A stretch of DNA of 57,187 nt, taken from an uncultured Lachnospiraceae bacterium (GTDB taxonomy: Bacteria; Bacillota; Clostridia; Lachnospirales; Lachnospiraceae). Positions 17,523 to 27,092 of the stretch are shown here, in pieces. Positions within the stretch are counted from its first letter, which is position 1. Each line of letters opens with the position of its first letter. The position numbers and the translations under genes are program-made. The stretch covers positions 1-57,187 of the forward strand of contig CAMWXE010000028.1 in the NCBI GenBank assembly GCA_947178145.1, in the 5' to 3' direction. The notes under the pieces are model-generated. The model was not told the origin of the DNA and did no database searches. It saw nothing but the letters and a program-made list of their open reading frames with translations.

Positions 17523-18674
17523 TTATATACCTGAGCCAATCACTGACACAAGATAAAATGGCACTTTGTCATCCTCATGCGTCTCGATCAGATCAATTTC
17601 CACATGATGCTTTCCATAAGGCAGATGTTCTGCAATCGTATCCAGATGAAGACTGTCACCCCATGTATCCTCGAAATTGCCATCGAGAATCTTTGCATGG
17701 TCCATGTCGCCATCCACCACAGCCCTTGCAACGCATGTGGGCTGTACGATCGATTTGCGATACTGTACGCCGATACAGCTCCCCTCAATATCGAAGCCGA
17801 TATGAGCGCCCTCTCTGTCTGCTGTCCAGCCGCGCCGGAATATTTCCCGGATGTCATTCTGCGGCTGTTCATCAATCACAAAACCATCATTTGCTGTCAT
17901 GACAGCTTCGCTGTTATCATTCTGATATCTCACAGAGTTTTCATACGCATTGGGCGTCACAGGTGTCATCTTCTGTACATCCATGTGATTATCCTCCGCC
18001 TCATTTCCTGATGTCAGCTCCTCGTAAACCATCTCCAGAAAGCTTATGATCACCTCTGCCATCAGTCCATGTCCCTCATCGTTCGGATGGAGATCATCCT
18101 CTGTGACATCACGGCTTGTATAGGTCCCATCCAATATCTTTTCATACAGCGTCGGTTTCATGCTGACGCATGGAAGCTCATAGGTTTTTCCAATCTTTAT
18201 GTGCTGTGCCTGTGCATTCCTGCCATCACTATAATACACACTGTTCACAATCAATATGGCTGGTTTAGTCTGACTACTGTATATTTTTCTGATGAGTCCT
18301 TCATAGGTCTCGAGAAAATGTTCATTGTCATCGTCGTTGACACTAAACTCTACCGTCGTAAAATCAATATTTTTTGACAGCAGATCGCTTTCCACCCGCG
18401 CTGCGCCAAACTGGGAAGTCGTTCCCCCGATTCCGGCATTGACATATGTGACCACTGCCTGGGGAAACTTCTCACACCACCACCTGTACACCAGATATGC
18501 ATAGCATGTCTCAGGAGTTGAGGACAGACAGCCCTGCGTGATGGAACCGCCCAAAAATCCCACGGTAATATTCTCTCCGCGCATCGCTTTCTTCATCGCT
18601 CTCTCAATTCGATAAAGATTTCCTCTATTCATAACACCCTTGCTACAGTCAATTCCATACTTTTCTGCACGCAT
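17523..18674 (-). CDS. intracellular acetyl esterase, CE17-like (SGNH + C-terminal beta-sandwich)
   Basis: This is a second predicted mannan acetyl esterase, unrelated in layout to the CE2-like protein. The SGNH domain comes first: GFLGGSITQG (S44), a NAGIGGTTSQFG block II, SVNDDDN block III (N113) and a DDLHPND block V (D193, H196). Residues about 240-383 form a separate beta-rich domain (RRGWTADREGAHIGF ... HHVEIDLIET) that resembles a CBM35-like module. This combination matches the CE17 enzyme described in Roseburia intestinalis, which deacetylates the axial O2 of mannosyl residues. No signal peptide is visible. GGAGG lies 8 nt before the ATG. It sits between the two GH130 genes. Confidence 0.85.
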   Translation of the reverse strand: MRAEKYGIDCSKGVMNRGNLYRIERAMKKAMRGENITVGFLGGSITQGCLSSTPETCYAYLVYRWWCEKFPQAVVTYVNAGIGGTTSQFGAARVESDLLSKNIDFTTVEFSVNDDDNEHFLETYEGLIRKIYSSQTKPAILIVNSVYYSDGRNAQAQHIKIGKTYELPCVSMKPTLYEKILDGTYTSRDVTEDDLHPNDEGHGLMAEVIISFLEMVYEELTSGNEAEDNHMDVQKMTPVTPNAYENSVRYQNDNSEAVMTANDGFVIDEQPQNDIREIFRRGWTADREGAHIGFDIEGSCIGVQYRKSIVQPTCVARAVVDGDMDHAKILDGNFEDTWGDSLHLDTIAEHLPYGKHHVEIDLIETHEDDKVPFYLVSVIGSGI

Positions 18675-18695
18675 CTGTCCATCCTCCGCCTTCTC

Positions 18696-19877
18696 TTAAC
18701 GATTTTGGTATTCGATGTTTTTCCGAATCAGTTCGCATCTCTGTTCGACACACTTCACAGAGCGAAGTGGATCTTCTGGTGTGTTGAACACATAATCCAC
18801 CAGCCTGTCAATTGTTGTCGTAGCCACATGAAGCCTTGTATCACTCGATGCATAATAAATGTACACCTCACCGTCCGCCCGCGCGACTGCACCATTGGTA
18901 AACACGACATTCGACACGTCGCCGACTCTCTCATCCCCAAGCGGCGCAATGAGAAACCCGCCCGGCTCCGCAATGACCTTCTTCGGATCATCGAGCGCTG
19001 TGGCAAATGCGTACACAACATAGCGGAGTCCTGCTGCCGTGTTTCTGACACCGTGTGCAATATGGATCCAGCCTCTCTCCGTCTTGATGGGCACCGCGCC
19101 AGCACCGTTTTTCACCTCTGTGATGGTATGGTACTTTCTCCTGCTTGTGATGACTTCCTCGTCAATCACCGCATGTGTGATGTCATCACAGAGGCCAAAA
19201 CCTACGCCGCCGCCGCTTCCCGTATCAATAAAATCATCCATCGGTCTGGTATAGAATGCATATTTTCCATCTACAAACTCAGGGTGCAGGACGACATTTC
19301 TCTGCTGTGGAGAATTCAGCGTCTTCAAATTGTCAAGCCGCTCCCATGTCTTTAAGTCCTTTGTCCGCACGATACCTGCCGCCGCGACTGCCGCTGACAG
19401 GTCGTTTGCCGCCGTATCCTTGCTCTCAGAGCAGAACACACCATAGATGTAACCATCCTCATGCTTTGTGAGACGCATGTCATAAACATTTGTTTCCTCC
19501 GGGCACACATCGTCAAGCAAAATGGGATAATCCCAGAAGCGAAAACCTTCGATACCGCTGTCGCTCTCCGCCACTGCAAAGAAAGACTTGCGGTCATTCC
19601 CCTCAACTCTCGCCACGAGATAAAACCTGCCGTCCAATTCAATCGCGCCGGAGTTCATCACCGCATTCACGCCAAGCCGCTCCATAAAATAAGGATTGGT
19701 GTCCGGATTCATGTCATATTTCCAAAAAGGAGGAATATGGTCGCGCGTCAACACGGGATACGTATATCGGTCATAAATGCCATTGTAAAAATCACTCTTA
19801 CTGTTCTTGCGGTTAATGATCTCCTCATACCGTTTCATCACGGCTGCTTTGTTTTCGTCAAAAAGCTTGTTTGTCAT
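18696..19877 (-). CDS. GH130_1-type 4-O-beta-D-mannosyl-D-glucose phosphorylase
   Basis: It phosphorolyses beta-1,4-mannosyl-glucose to mannose-1-phosphate and glucose. The 393-residue protein is the longer GH130 type: an N-terminal helical extension (about residues 1-30), then [19 protein letters not shown] and the catalytic Asp in NVYDMRLTK (D133). Start and stop overlap: the ATG lies 20 bp inside the 3' end of the epimerase gene, with GGAG upstream, implying coupled translation. This pairing is mechanistically tight because the epimerase product is this enzyme's substrate. It is cytosolic. Confidence 0.92.
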   Translation of the reverse strand: MTNKLFDENKAAVMKRYEEIINRKNSKSDFYNGIYDRYTYPVLTRDHIPPFWKYDMNPDTNPYFMERLGVNAVMNSGAIELDGRFYLVARVEGNDRKSFFAVAESDSGIEGFRFWDYPILLDDVCPEETNVYDMRLTKHEDGYIYGVFCSESKDTAANDLSAAVAAAGIVRTKDLKTWERLDNLKTLNSPQQRNVVLHPEFVDGKYAFYTRPMDDFIDTGSGGGVGFGLCDDITHAVIDEEVITSRRKYHTITEVKNGAGAVPIKTERGWIHIAHGVRNTAAGLRYVVYAFATALDDPKKVIAEPGGFLIAPLGDERVGDVSNVVFTNGAVARADGEVYIYYASSDTRLHVATTTIDRLVDYVFNTPEDPLRSVKCVEQRCELIRKNIEYQNR

Positions 19878-21063
19878 CGCCTAATCTCCTTATCACTTCA
19901 AAACACATTCTGCCATTGTGGTAGGGACACTTCCACGGTTCCACAATCGGCTGCGTCTCGTCCGGTGAGCCGTCTGTCTTCACTCTCCAGTACCACTCCC
20001 TGCCAGCCGCATATCCGTCACGCCTGTCGATCAGATGCTTCTGGATAAACTCCCACACACGCTGCGCTGCATCGAGATATTCCCCGCGCCCGGTCTTGTC
20101 ATACCCGTTCAGAAATCCCACAACAGTCTCCGCCTGCACCCACCAGATACGCCAGTCGTTCACAACGCCTTTCTCGCACTCGTTGGCAAGAGACGAACCG
20201 TCAAAAGCCACTTTATAAATCTGATCTGTCAGGTCGTTTGTGATGGGTGACATTTTCTTCTCATAAGCCTCATCATTCAAAACCGCAACACTGCGGTCCA
20301 CCAGCCACGCCGTCTCAATATCATGGCCATAGGAATGTAAATCAATAATGGAATTCCACCTGTCATCAAAAAACACTTCCTGGCGGTGCAGCGTTGGATT
20401 ATAAACTTTTGTTGCTATGATATCCATCATCCACTTGATCTTGTCCGCCACCGCTTCCCTGTGATCAACCCTGTAGAGCTCCGTGTAAGCCTCAAATACA
20501 TGGAGGAGTGTGTTCATCGTCTTTTGTGCAATCACGCCGTTTTCTGAGAGCTTTTCGTTGTCAATCTCCTGGAAGGCCCCGTCAAAAGCTTCCTTATATC
20601 CGAGCTCATCACGCATCTTTCCCTCGATCAGATCATAAAGTTCGTATGCCATATCAAGCGCTTCCTGGTCCTTGCTTGCCTCATAATAAGAGGACAGTGC
20701 ATAGATGGAAAAGGCCTGATTGTATGTATGCTTCAACGTCTCCGCCGGCGTTCCATCATGGTTGACTGACCAGTACACGCCGCCATTTATCTTGTCCCAG
20801 CACGCATTCTTCAGAAATTCAAACCCATGCTTTGCCTCCTCCAGGAGACTTTCATCCTTCAAGAGCGTGTATGCATTGGCGAAGAACCAAGTGATGCGGC
20901 TGTTGAGTATGCAGCCCTTGACTGCCTTTTTGTCCGCTTTCAGGTCATACCCGAGATAACCTGTGTAACCGCCATTCTCGTCATCCCGCAGGCTTTTCCA
21001 GAATGGTATGACATCCTCTGTGAGGTGTCTTGTCACCTCCAGGCGCATTTCTGACTTATCCAT
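19858..21063 (-). CDS. cellobiose/mannobiose 2-epimerase (AGE superfamily)
   Basis: It epimerises the reducing-end mannose of beta-1,4-mannobiose to glucose, giving mannosylglucose for GH130_1. The 401-residue (alpha/alpha)6-barrel protein has the catalytic histidines of the family in [10 protein letters not shown] (H188), [10 protein letters not shown] (H247) and CPYHNGR (H382), plus WWVQAE and EWYWRV segments. Length is typical of cellobiose 2-epimerases (about 390-410). It is the first gene of the phosphorolysis unit, preceded by AGGAGG and a possible promoter, and it overlaps the next gene by 20 bp. Confidence 0.92.
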   Translation of the reverse strand: MDKSEMRLEVTRHLTEDVIPFWKSLRDDENGGYTGYLGYDLKADKKAVKGCILNSRITWFFANAYTLLKDESLLEEAKHGFEFLKNACWDKINGGVYWSVNHDGTPAETLKHTYNQAFSIYALSSYYEASKDQEALDMAYELYDLIEGKMRDELGYKEAFDGAFQEIDNEKLSENGVIAQKTMNTLLHVFEAYTELYRVDHREAVADKIKWMMDIIATKVYNPTLHRQEVFFDDRWNSIIDLHSYGHDIETAWLVDRSVAVLNDEAYEKKMSPITNDLTDQIYKVAFDGSSLANECEKGVVNDWRIWWVQAETVVGFLNGYDKTGRGEYLDAAQRVWEFIQKHLIDRRDGYAAGREWYWRVKTDGSPDETQPIVEPWKCPYHNGRMCFEVIRRLGDDKQAF

Positions 21064-21102
21064 AATAAGCCTCCTAAAATTTAATCAAATTTAACTATAT
21101 TT

Positions 21103-21131
21103 ATCTTATCAATTAATCCCCTGCACTGCAA
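21103..21131 (-). promoter_or_regulatory. possible promoter of the epimerase-GH130 unit
   Basis: On the minus strand TTGCAG (21126-21131), a 17-bp spacer and TAAGAT (21103-21108) lie 40 bp before the epimerase ATG. Both hexamers are weak matches. The spacer contains AATTGAT, as at the GH36 and lacI promoters. Read-through from the transport genes is the alternative. Confidence 0.35.
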
Positions 21132-21181
21132 CTTAGAAAATATCACAAAAATATTTGTCTATTTTTACCTATAAAAATATA

Positions 21182-21215
21182 CTGCACCGCTCTTTTTTCC
21201 GCACAAACGATGCAG
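21182..21215 (-). terminator. possible terminator after the permease genes
   Basis: The minus-strand transcript can form an 8-bp stem (21208-21215 with 21182-21189, one G-U pair) with an 18-nt loop, followed by TATATTTTTATA. It lies about 40 bp past the permease stop. The large loop and interrupted T-run make it a partial terminator at best. Confidence 0.4.
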
Positions 21216-21256
21216 CATGTTTCTTTTCGTACCTATTGTAAAATTCTGTTAAATTT

Positions 21257-22102
21257 TTACCCTTTCACAGCACCTGCCGTAAGACCTGAATAAATCTGGT
21301 TCTGGAATGCGATAAAGATAATCAGTGCCGGAAGCAGACTAATGATAACACCTGCACAAATCAGGTTATACTGGCTTCCAAGCGGTCCTGTAAAAGTATA
21401 CAGAGACATTGCAACTGTCTGAAGCTTCTTGTCTGACAGATAGAGCATGGCGCTGTAGTATTCATTGTATACGCCAACACCCTTTAAGATCATACAAGTC
21501 ACAATCGCAGGCTTCAAAAGCGGGAACAAAATTCTGAAGAAAATAGTAAAATAGCTTGCTCCATCCATATAGGCCGACTCATCCAATGAAATCGAAATAT
21601 TTTCAAAGAACTGAATAAACACATAAATTGAGATAACATCTGTACCCATCATCAGAATGATATACCCATACAGATGGTTAATGAAACCGATGGAATACAT
21701 TAACTGATATGTAGCTACCTGCATCGCAATACCCGGAAGCAGTGTCGCAAAGAGAAACAGATTGCGGATCAGCCCGTTCCCGCGGAACTTAAAGCGGTTC
21801 AACACATATGCAAGCATAGAACCTACCATAACAGATCCTACCACTACAACGACGACCACGATTGCCGAGTTAATGAATGCCCTTCCCATGCCTGCCGTCT
21901 GAAAAGCACCTGAAAAGTTTTCAAAATTCAGCCAGCTCTTAGGAAGTGTCATAACATTCGTTGTCTGGTACTCCTCCTCTGTCTTAAATGCCGTGATGAT
22001 ACAGGATACCACCGGAAGCAATGCCACAAATGAGAAAAATACCATTGAAAAATATTTTATAAAAATCCACAGATATTTTTTTACCTTTTCTACAGCCGTC
22101 AT
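21257..22102 (-). CDS. ABC transporter permease, MalG/carbohydrate type
   Basis: This is an inner-membrane subunit of a carbohydrate ABC importer. The 281-residue protein has six predicted hydrophobic segments and the cytoplasmic EAA-type loop YMDGASYFTIFFRILFP, which contacts the ATPase. The extended first periplasmic stretch (TAFKTEEEYQTT) is typical of MalG/LacG-like permeases. It overlaps the upstream permease by 4 bp (ATGA), so the two are translationally coupled. No ATPase gene is present; such systems usually share an MsmX-like ATPase encoded elsewhere. Confidence 0.93.
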   Translation of the reverse strand: MTAVEKVKKYLWIFIKYFSMVFFSFVALLPVVSCIITAFKTEEEYQTTNVMTLPKSWLNFENFSGAFQTAGMGRAFINSAIVVVVVVVGSVMVGSMLAYVLNRFKFRGNGLIRNLFLFATLLPGIAMQVATYQLMYSIGFINHLYGYIILMMGTDVISIYVFIQFFENISISLDESAYMDGASYFTIFFRILFPLLKPAIVTCMILKGVGVYNEYYSAMLYLSDKKLQTVAMSLYTFTGPLGSQYNLICAGVIISLLPALIIFIAFQNQIYSGLTAGAVKG

Positions 22103-23112
22103 GCTCTGCCTCCCTCCTTTGCTCTAAGCTTTGCAAGTTTCTTTTCGCGTTTTGCAGCGGCTGATTTATCTTCATCCTCCGCATTTCTAAATACATACTT
22201 AAAGAACAGCTGCTGTAAAATAGTTGCAGCAAATATAATCAGGAGCAGTACAATCGCCATCGCAGAGGCCAATCCAACCTTCCTTGAAGTGTGTGCAATC
22301 TCATGCATCTTGACAAAATATGTAGCTGTGCCGTTTGCACCGCCTGACATGATAACGAACGGCGGCTCGAAAGCGCTGAGTGAACCTGTGATCGACATAA
22401 TCAGATTCAGCATAACAATTGTCTTGATACTTGGAAGCATGATGTATTTAAACTGCTGCCATTTATTTGCGCCGTCCAGATCTGCCGCCTCATAGAGGGA
22501 AGAATCCACCGACATCATCGCACCGATAAACAGGACCATATTCTGCCCAAAATACTTCCACACGCTCGTTCCCACTAAGGAAACATTGTTGATTCTGGTA
22601 TCACGCAGCCAGTAGGGAAGATTTTCCAGGTCAAATCCAATCCATTGCAGAACCGTATCGAACACAAAACCTCTTGTATAAAAGAACTTAAAGATGAAAC
22701 CAATCGCAATACCGTTAATCAGATAAGGGAAGAACATACAACCTTTGAAAAAATTGCCGCCTTTTACCCCAAAGCTGAAAATCGTAGCCAGATACAATGC
22801 CAGTGCCAACTGGACAATCGCACCACCCATATAGTAGAGGGACAGCCACAGCGCCCTAAAGCAGTCGTCTCTCTTAAATACATCCACATAATTTTGAAGC
22901 CCTACAAAGCTCCTTACCTTAATATAATCCCTGTCATAGAAACTGAACTTAAACATTTCCACAAACGGATAATAAGTAAACACTAACAGGAGTAACAGGG
23001 GAATCAGTGAAAAAGTAACAATGATAATAGCCTGCTGGCCACTTCTGCTCCTTGCCCACTTCTTGAAGTTAAAAGATTTCCCGGAATCTTTCGCCGCTGT
23101 CGTTGCTGCCAT
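22099..23112 (-). CDS. ABC transporter permease, MalF/carbohydrate type
   Basis: This is the partner permease of the carbohydrate importer. The 337-residue protein has an N-terminal hydrophobic segment near 30-50, six to seven membrane spans in total and the EAA loop YEAADLDGANKWQQFKYI. A charged, Lys/Ala-rich cytoplasmic tail (about residues 308-337) is longer than usual. GGAGG precedes the ATG. It follows the binding-protein gene after a 99-bp spacer containing a hairpin, a common way to set higher SBP than permease levels. Confidence 0.93.
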   Translation of the reverse strand: MAATTAAKDSGKSFNFKKWARSRSGQQAIIIVTFSLIPLLLLLVFTYYPFVEMFKFSFYDRDYIKVRSFVGLQNYVDVFKRDDCFRALWLSLYYMGGAIVQLALALYLATIFSFGVKGGNFFKGCMFFPYLINGIAIGFIFKFFYTRGFVFDTVLQWIGFDLENLPYWLRDTRINNVSLVGTSVWKYFGQNMVLFIGAMMSVDSSLYEAADLDGANKWQQFKYIMLPSIKTIVMLNLIMSITGSLSAFEPPFVIMSGGANGTATYFVKMHEIAHTSRKVGLASAMAIVLLLIIFAATILQQLFFKYVFRNAEDEDKSAAAKREKKLAKLRAKEGGRA

Positions 23113-23159
23113 AAAGCACTTTCCTCCTTCTTCTCATAAACGCTCTCTTTTTTGGAATG

Positions 23160-23187
23160 ATTGGCTTGCAGCACGCCGCAAGCCAAT
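23160..23187 (-). other. intercistronic hairpin after the binding-protein gene
   Basis: A perfect 10-bp inverted repeat (23160-23169 with 23178-23187, 8-nt loop) lies 25 bp past the SBP stop. No T-run follows directly. It probably stabilises the 3' end of the abundant SBP message or causes partial termination before the permeases. Confidence 0.55.
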
Positions 23188-23211
23188 GCATCGTGATTTT
23201 CGTAATTTACA

Positions 23212-24660
23212 TTAATAGGTCACATCTACACCGAGAGAGGACTGTGCATCGTTCCACTTCTGTGTCCACTCTGCTGTAAGATCTTCATACGGAGTACCTG
23301 CCGCTGCTGCCTCGACAATTTTCTGTACTCTGGCGTCTCCACCATTGTTGAAGTTCAACTCGGATGCCGCATTCATCTGGTTCATAAGATCCGCCTCATC
23401 ATCTGGAGCCGGATCGTTTGTAACGATGCTGACACCATCAAACACGAAGGAAGTCTCTGCTGACTTGGAAATCGGATATCCGCCCTCCAAATCGCACCAG
23501 CCAGATTCATCAACCATCCACTTCACAAATACCATAGCTGCTGTCTTATTCTCGTCAGATGCCTTTGCATTGATTCCGTAATTATAGTCAGGACCTGCTG
23601 TCGCATACTGCTGGCCGTTGATCGAAATCGGGAACGGCATGTAGCCGATATCATCTGGATTGTCGCCTGCGTCCTTCATCTGTGCGAGTGCCCATGATCC
23701 AAGTACCATTGTGCCAATCTCGCCTCTGTTGATCATGCCCTTGCAGCCTTCCCAGTCTGTCGTGGTATAATCTTCCTCTGTCAGCCCCTGTGCCACTGCA
23801 TCATACAGAATCTTATACAATGCATATGCACCAGTGCCGTCACCGTTGTCCGCAAATGGCTCCGCCTGATGTGTAAACTTCTGGTTCAACCACGCTGTGT
23901 CGCCGGTTGTGATCGCCCCAAGAAGTGCATCCCACTGTCCGCCTAACGCCCATCCTGACGCATAGTTTGTGTAAAGAGGTATCGCATCTGTATTGTCCTT
24001 GATTAACTGAAGTGCTGCGATAAACTCATCTGGTGTCTTAGGCAGCTCTGTAATGCCTGCATCTGCAAATACCTTCTTATTGTAGAGCAATCCCTGTGCA
24101 TTTCCCATATAGCCAATGCCATAGCAGTAATCGTCAAGCTTGCAGTTATCTGCAAAATTGATTAACTCTGACATCTCCTCCACTGTTCCATATGGCTGGA
24201 AATACTCAGGATAATCTGCTACATCGATTGTCGGAATAAACATAATGTCGCCCCAGTCAGCTCCTGTCGGCAGTCTTAACAGTGAAGTACCTGCATAGTC
24301 CGTAATGCCTTCTGTCTCAACGGTAATATTCGGATAAACCTTGTTGAACTCTGCAATCAGATTTGCCATAGTACCGTCACCTTCACGGTCTGTCTTGTGG
24401 TGTATAAACTTGATGGATGCTGTAAGATCTGTATAATCCTCTCCAAGCTTGATGGATGCATATGTAGGTACTGCGCTGTCCGCCCCTGCTGTGTTGTCAG
24501 AGCTTGCAGTACTATTATTGTCCGTATTGCTTGTCGCTGTGTCATTGTTTGATGTGTTGTTGTTTGTCGTCGTGTCGTCGTTGGAATTGCCACCGCATGC
24601 TGTCAAAGACATTGTCATCACTGCTGCCATACCAAGCGCCATAAGTCTCTTTAATTTCAT
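23212..24660 (-). CDS. carbohydrate ABC transporter substrate-binding lipoprotein
   Basis: This is the extracytoplasmic capture protein of the importer, probably binding (acetylated) manno-oligosaccharides by context. The 482-residue precursor has a Lys-Arg n-region, a hydrophobic core and lipobox LTAC with lipidated C22, then a Thr/Asn/Asp/Ser-rich flexible linker (about 23-65). The mature part is a family 1 (MalE-like) solute-binding fold with the usual GDIMF and WALAQMKDAG segments. GGGAGG lies before the ATG. It is the first gene of the transport unit, opposite the divergent AraC regulator. Ligand specificity is inferred, not visible in the sequence. Confidence 0.93.
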   Translation of the reverse strand: MKLKRLMALGMAAVMTMSLTACGGNSNDDTTTNNNTSNNDTATSNTDNNSTASSDNTAGADSAVPTYASIKLGEDYTDLTASIKFIHHKTDREGDGTMANLIAEFNKVYPNITVETEGITDYAGTSLLRLPTGADWGDIMFIPTIDVADYPEYFQPYGTVEEMSELINFADNCKLDDYCYGIGYMGNAQGLLYNKKVFADAGITELPKTPDEFIAALQLIKDNTDAIPLYTNYASGWALGGQWDALLGAITTGDTAWLNQKFTHQAEPFADNGDGTGAYALYKILYDAVAQGLTEEDYTTTDWEGCKGMINRGEIGTMVLGSWALAQMKDAGDNPDDIGYMPFPISINGQQYATAGPDYNYGINAKASDENKTAAMVFVKWMVDESGWCDLEGGYPISKSAETSFVFDGVSIVTNDPAPDDEADLMNQMNAASELNFNNGGDARVQKIVEAAAAGTPYEDLTAEWTQKWNDAQSSLGVDVTY

Positions 24661-24682
24661 GAATGAAACCTCCCTTTTAATA

Positions 24683-24737
24683 TGTTTTTAGTTTTTATTT
24701 AGTGTAAGTTAGCTGTTTGTTAACTTGTTTTTAGTTT
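24683..24737. promoter_or_regulatory. paired direct repeats upstream of the binding-protein gene
   Basis: TGTTTTTAGTTT occurs at 24683-24694 and exactly again at 24726-24737, 43 bp centre to centre, about four helical turns. A palindrome AAGTTA-N9-TAACTT (minus-strand reading) lies next to the distal copy. The 384-bp gap 24661-25044 separates the SBP gene from the divergent araC gene. It holds these repeats and the araC promoter and is otherwise AT-rich with no strong SBP promoter. Same-orientation repeats in helical phase suit an AraC dimer. Confidence 0.45.
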
Positions 24738-24985
24738 AAATTAATATTTGCATTTAGTCATCACTTATTATTGCATCTTATATGCATTTATTGTGCTTTT
24801 TCGTCATTTCCTCTATTTTAACAATTTCCATTTGTATTATTTAGATAAAATGCACAGTTATTATTTTATTATTAGCTAATTTAAGCTAATTTTTAATGTT
24901 TTATTTAACTTAAAATTAAATAATTTCGTTTTATTTCGCTCCGAACATTTTTTAATCATCTTATATTTACAATTATATTCTTTTC

Positions 24986-25014
24986 TTGATTTTGCTGTTT
25001 TCCAGATATATAAT
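24986..25014 (+). promoter_or_regulatory. araC-type regulator promoter
   Basis: TTGATT (24986-24991), a 17-bp spacer and a perfect TATAAT (25009-25014) lie 31 bp before the regulator's GTG start. Confidence 0.75.
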
Positions 25015-25044
25015 ATTGATAGAAAAAAAGAAAGGAGTTCTACT

Positions 25045-25965
25045 GTGTCAAAGAAATTATTTTCCACCGAATTTTTCAGCTGCCTGATCTCCTCCGAGAC
25101 GAGCAACCGTTTCTCGCTGTCTGATTACTTTGAAAATGCTTATAATAGAGACTACGATTTCTGCAATTACCTTCCTTATGAACTGTGCCATAAGAATGTG
25201 TCCGTCACATCCCCGTTTTCCTACGAGGCGACAAACCTTGATGCGCTCTGCATCGTACACACGACCAGGGGCGTCGGAAGGCTGTTCTGCGAAAATTCCA
25301 ACGGTATCAGCGCTGGCTATGATCTCACCAAAGGCACACTGGCACTCATCGACTGCCGCAAAAATCACAAGCTCATCTGCCAGCATAATATCTGGGAGTA
25401 CACAATCTGCTTTGTGAGCACCACGACGCTGGAATACTATTTTCAGAAAATACATGTATTGGGAGACTTTATCTACAGACTTGACAAATATTCTGATGTC
25501 CTGGCTGCATGGGAACAGGTCCTGAGAACCGACATGGACGACGAGCTCCACGGCATTATCCGTTCGCGTGCGCTCGTGGGACTCTTCACGCAGCTTTATC
25601 TGGTGCGTGCTGTCGAGCGAACCGGTTCCTACCACATCCCCGCCTACATTGCTGATATGCACCGCCGCTTTACCACTGCATACTATGAACCCTACTCCCT
25701 GGATGAGCTCGCCCTGGAATACGATATCAATAAATTCCGTCTGTGCCGCGAATTTGCAAAGTATTATGAATATACCCCCATACAATATCTGAATAAGATT
25801 CGCATTGACAAGGCAAAGGAAATGCTTCTGAATACCGACGACAAAATCGTGGATATCGGTCAAATGGTAGGTATCGAAAACGCCAATCATTTTATCCGTC
25901 TCTTCAAAGAAAAAACCGGAGTCACCCCGCTCACTTACCGCAGGGAAACTCCGGTGATCAACTAA
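25045..25965 (+). CDS. AraC-family transcriptional regulator of the mannan locus
   Basis: This 306-residue regulator has an N-terminal cupin-like sensing domain (about 40-160, starting LPYELCHKNVSV) and a C-terminal pair of helix-turn-helix motifs. The signature part is YSLDELALEYDIN ... YLNKIRIDKAKEMLL ... IGQMVGIENANHFIRLFKEKTGVTP. It starts at GTG 25045 with AAAGGAG 7 nt upstream. Divergent placement from the SBP gene and paired direct repeats in between suggest it activates the transport unit in response to a manno-oligosaccharide; the ligand is inferred. It converges on the LacI gene with a 10-bp gap and no terminator between them. Confidence 0.93.
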   Translation: MSKKLFSTEFFSCLISSETSNRFSLSDYFENAYNRDYDFCNYLPYELCHKNVSVTSPFSYEATNLDALCIVHTTRGVGRLFCENSNGISAGYDLTKGTLALIDCRKNHKLICQHNIWEYTICFVSTTTLEYYFQKIHVLGDFIYRLDKYSDVLAAWEQVLRTDMDDELHGIIRSRALVGLFTQLYLVRAVERTGSYHIPAYIADMHRRFTTAYYEPYSLDELALEYDINKFRLCREFAKYYEYTPIQYLNKIRIDKAKEMLLNTDDKIVDIGQMVGIENANHFIRLFKEKTGVTPLTYRRETPVIN

Positions 25966-25975
25966 AGCTGATTCT

Positions 25976-26998
25976 TTAATTTAAATTCTTTACTGTAGTG
26001 CGTTCTATAATCCTGCCATTCACGATGTGTACATTGGCATTCATGGAGATATTTTCAATCCGCCTGATCATGCACGAAAGCGCAATCTTTGACATCTCCC
26101 CCATGTCCACCATATACGTCGTAATCTTGGAATCACCGTATTCCGCATACAGATAGTCGTCATAACCGACCACAGAGATATCCTCTGGAATGCGGTAGTT
26201 CCGCTCCTCAAGCTGTTTTATCAGATTGTAAGCCGTGATGTCGTTATTGCATGCAAAAGCAGTCGGCATCTCCTGGGGCAGCTGCAGCTGATATTCCGGT
26301 CCAATGATACCGTCATTGTAGTCTCTGTCTTTGATAATCCAATCGGGCCGCACCTCAATCCCACTCTCCATCAGCGCCTTGCAATATCCAAAATACCGGT
26401 CCGTGATGCTCTCTGTAAACATCAGACTTCCCACAAACGCAATCTTCGTGTGGCCATTTTTAATCAGATAATCGGTCATGCGGTACATACCGTTAAAGCT
26501 CGCTGACACAACACAGTCAACAACCTCCTCATCATCATAAAAATCCATAAACACCATCGGTATCTTCCGATTCTGATAAAGCATCTTCAGATAGTCTCTC
26601 TTGGGCTTCCCGATCACGACAATGCCGTCAATTTTCTGATTTTCTGTGATTAGCTTTGGCCAGATCAGATTTTCCTCATCGTAAGTGGACACCACCTCAA
26701 GCATGGAAAAACAATTCTTCTTGACGGCGCGTGTGGCGAGCTCCTGGTACATTTTCCAGTAAAAAGAAGCAAACTTGGCAAAATAAGTCTCAAACGTAAT
26801 CACACCGATGGTATAGGACTTAATCCTTCCTGTCTGTGCCGCGTGGATCGGCGTATACCCCATCTCGTCGGCCAGTTCCTTGATTCTGGCGCGCATCTCC
26901 TCGCTGACCCCCTTCTGACCGGATAAAGCTTTCGATACTGTAACGACACTAACTCCTACCTTTTCCGCTATATCCGCAAGCTTTACAGCCTTGACCAT
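25976..26998 (-). CDS. LacI-family transcriptional regulator
   Basis: The 340-residue protein has a LacI N-terminal helix-turn-helix and hinge (KLADIAEKVGVSVVTVSKALSG) and a periplasmic-binding-protein-like effector domain (from about residue 62, with FVGSLMFTESITDRYFGY and VVGYDDYLYAEY). It is placed at the upstream end of the mannan locus, tail to tail with the AraC gene, and is likely a sugar-responsive regulator of these genes. Its own promoter shares a 14-bp sequence with the GH36 promoter, which would fit autoregulation and control of the hydrolytic unit by one protein. This has not been shown. Confidence 0.9.
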   Translation of the reverse strand: MVKAVKLADIAEKVGVSVVTVSKALSGQKGVSEEMRARIKELADEMGYTPIHAAQTGRIKSYTIGVITFETYFAKFASFYWKMYQELATRAVKKNCFSMLEVVSTYDEENLIWPKLITENQKIDGIVVIGKPKRDYLKMLYQNRKIPMVFMDFYDDEEVVDCVVSASFNGMYRMTDYLIKNGHTKIAFVGSLMFTESITDRYFGYCKALMESGIEVRPDWIIKDRDYNDGIIGPEYQLQLPQEMPTAFACNNDITAYNLIKQLEERNYRIPEDISVVGYDDYLYAEYGDSKITTYMVDMGEMSKIALSCMIRRIENISMNANVHIVNGRIIERTTVKNLN

Positions 26999-27092
26999 CT
27001 TTATCCCCCCTTGTAAATTCTATACTTCTGTCAATGAGATAAACCCTGTCACGAGATTACACTTCCTGCGCAATATCGTGTATTCTCTATTT

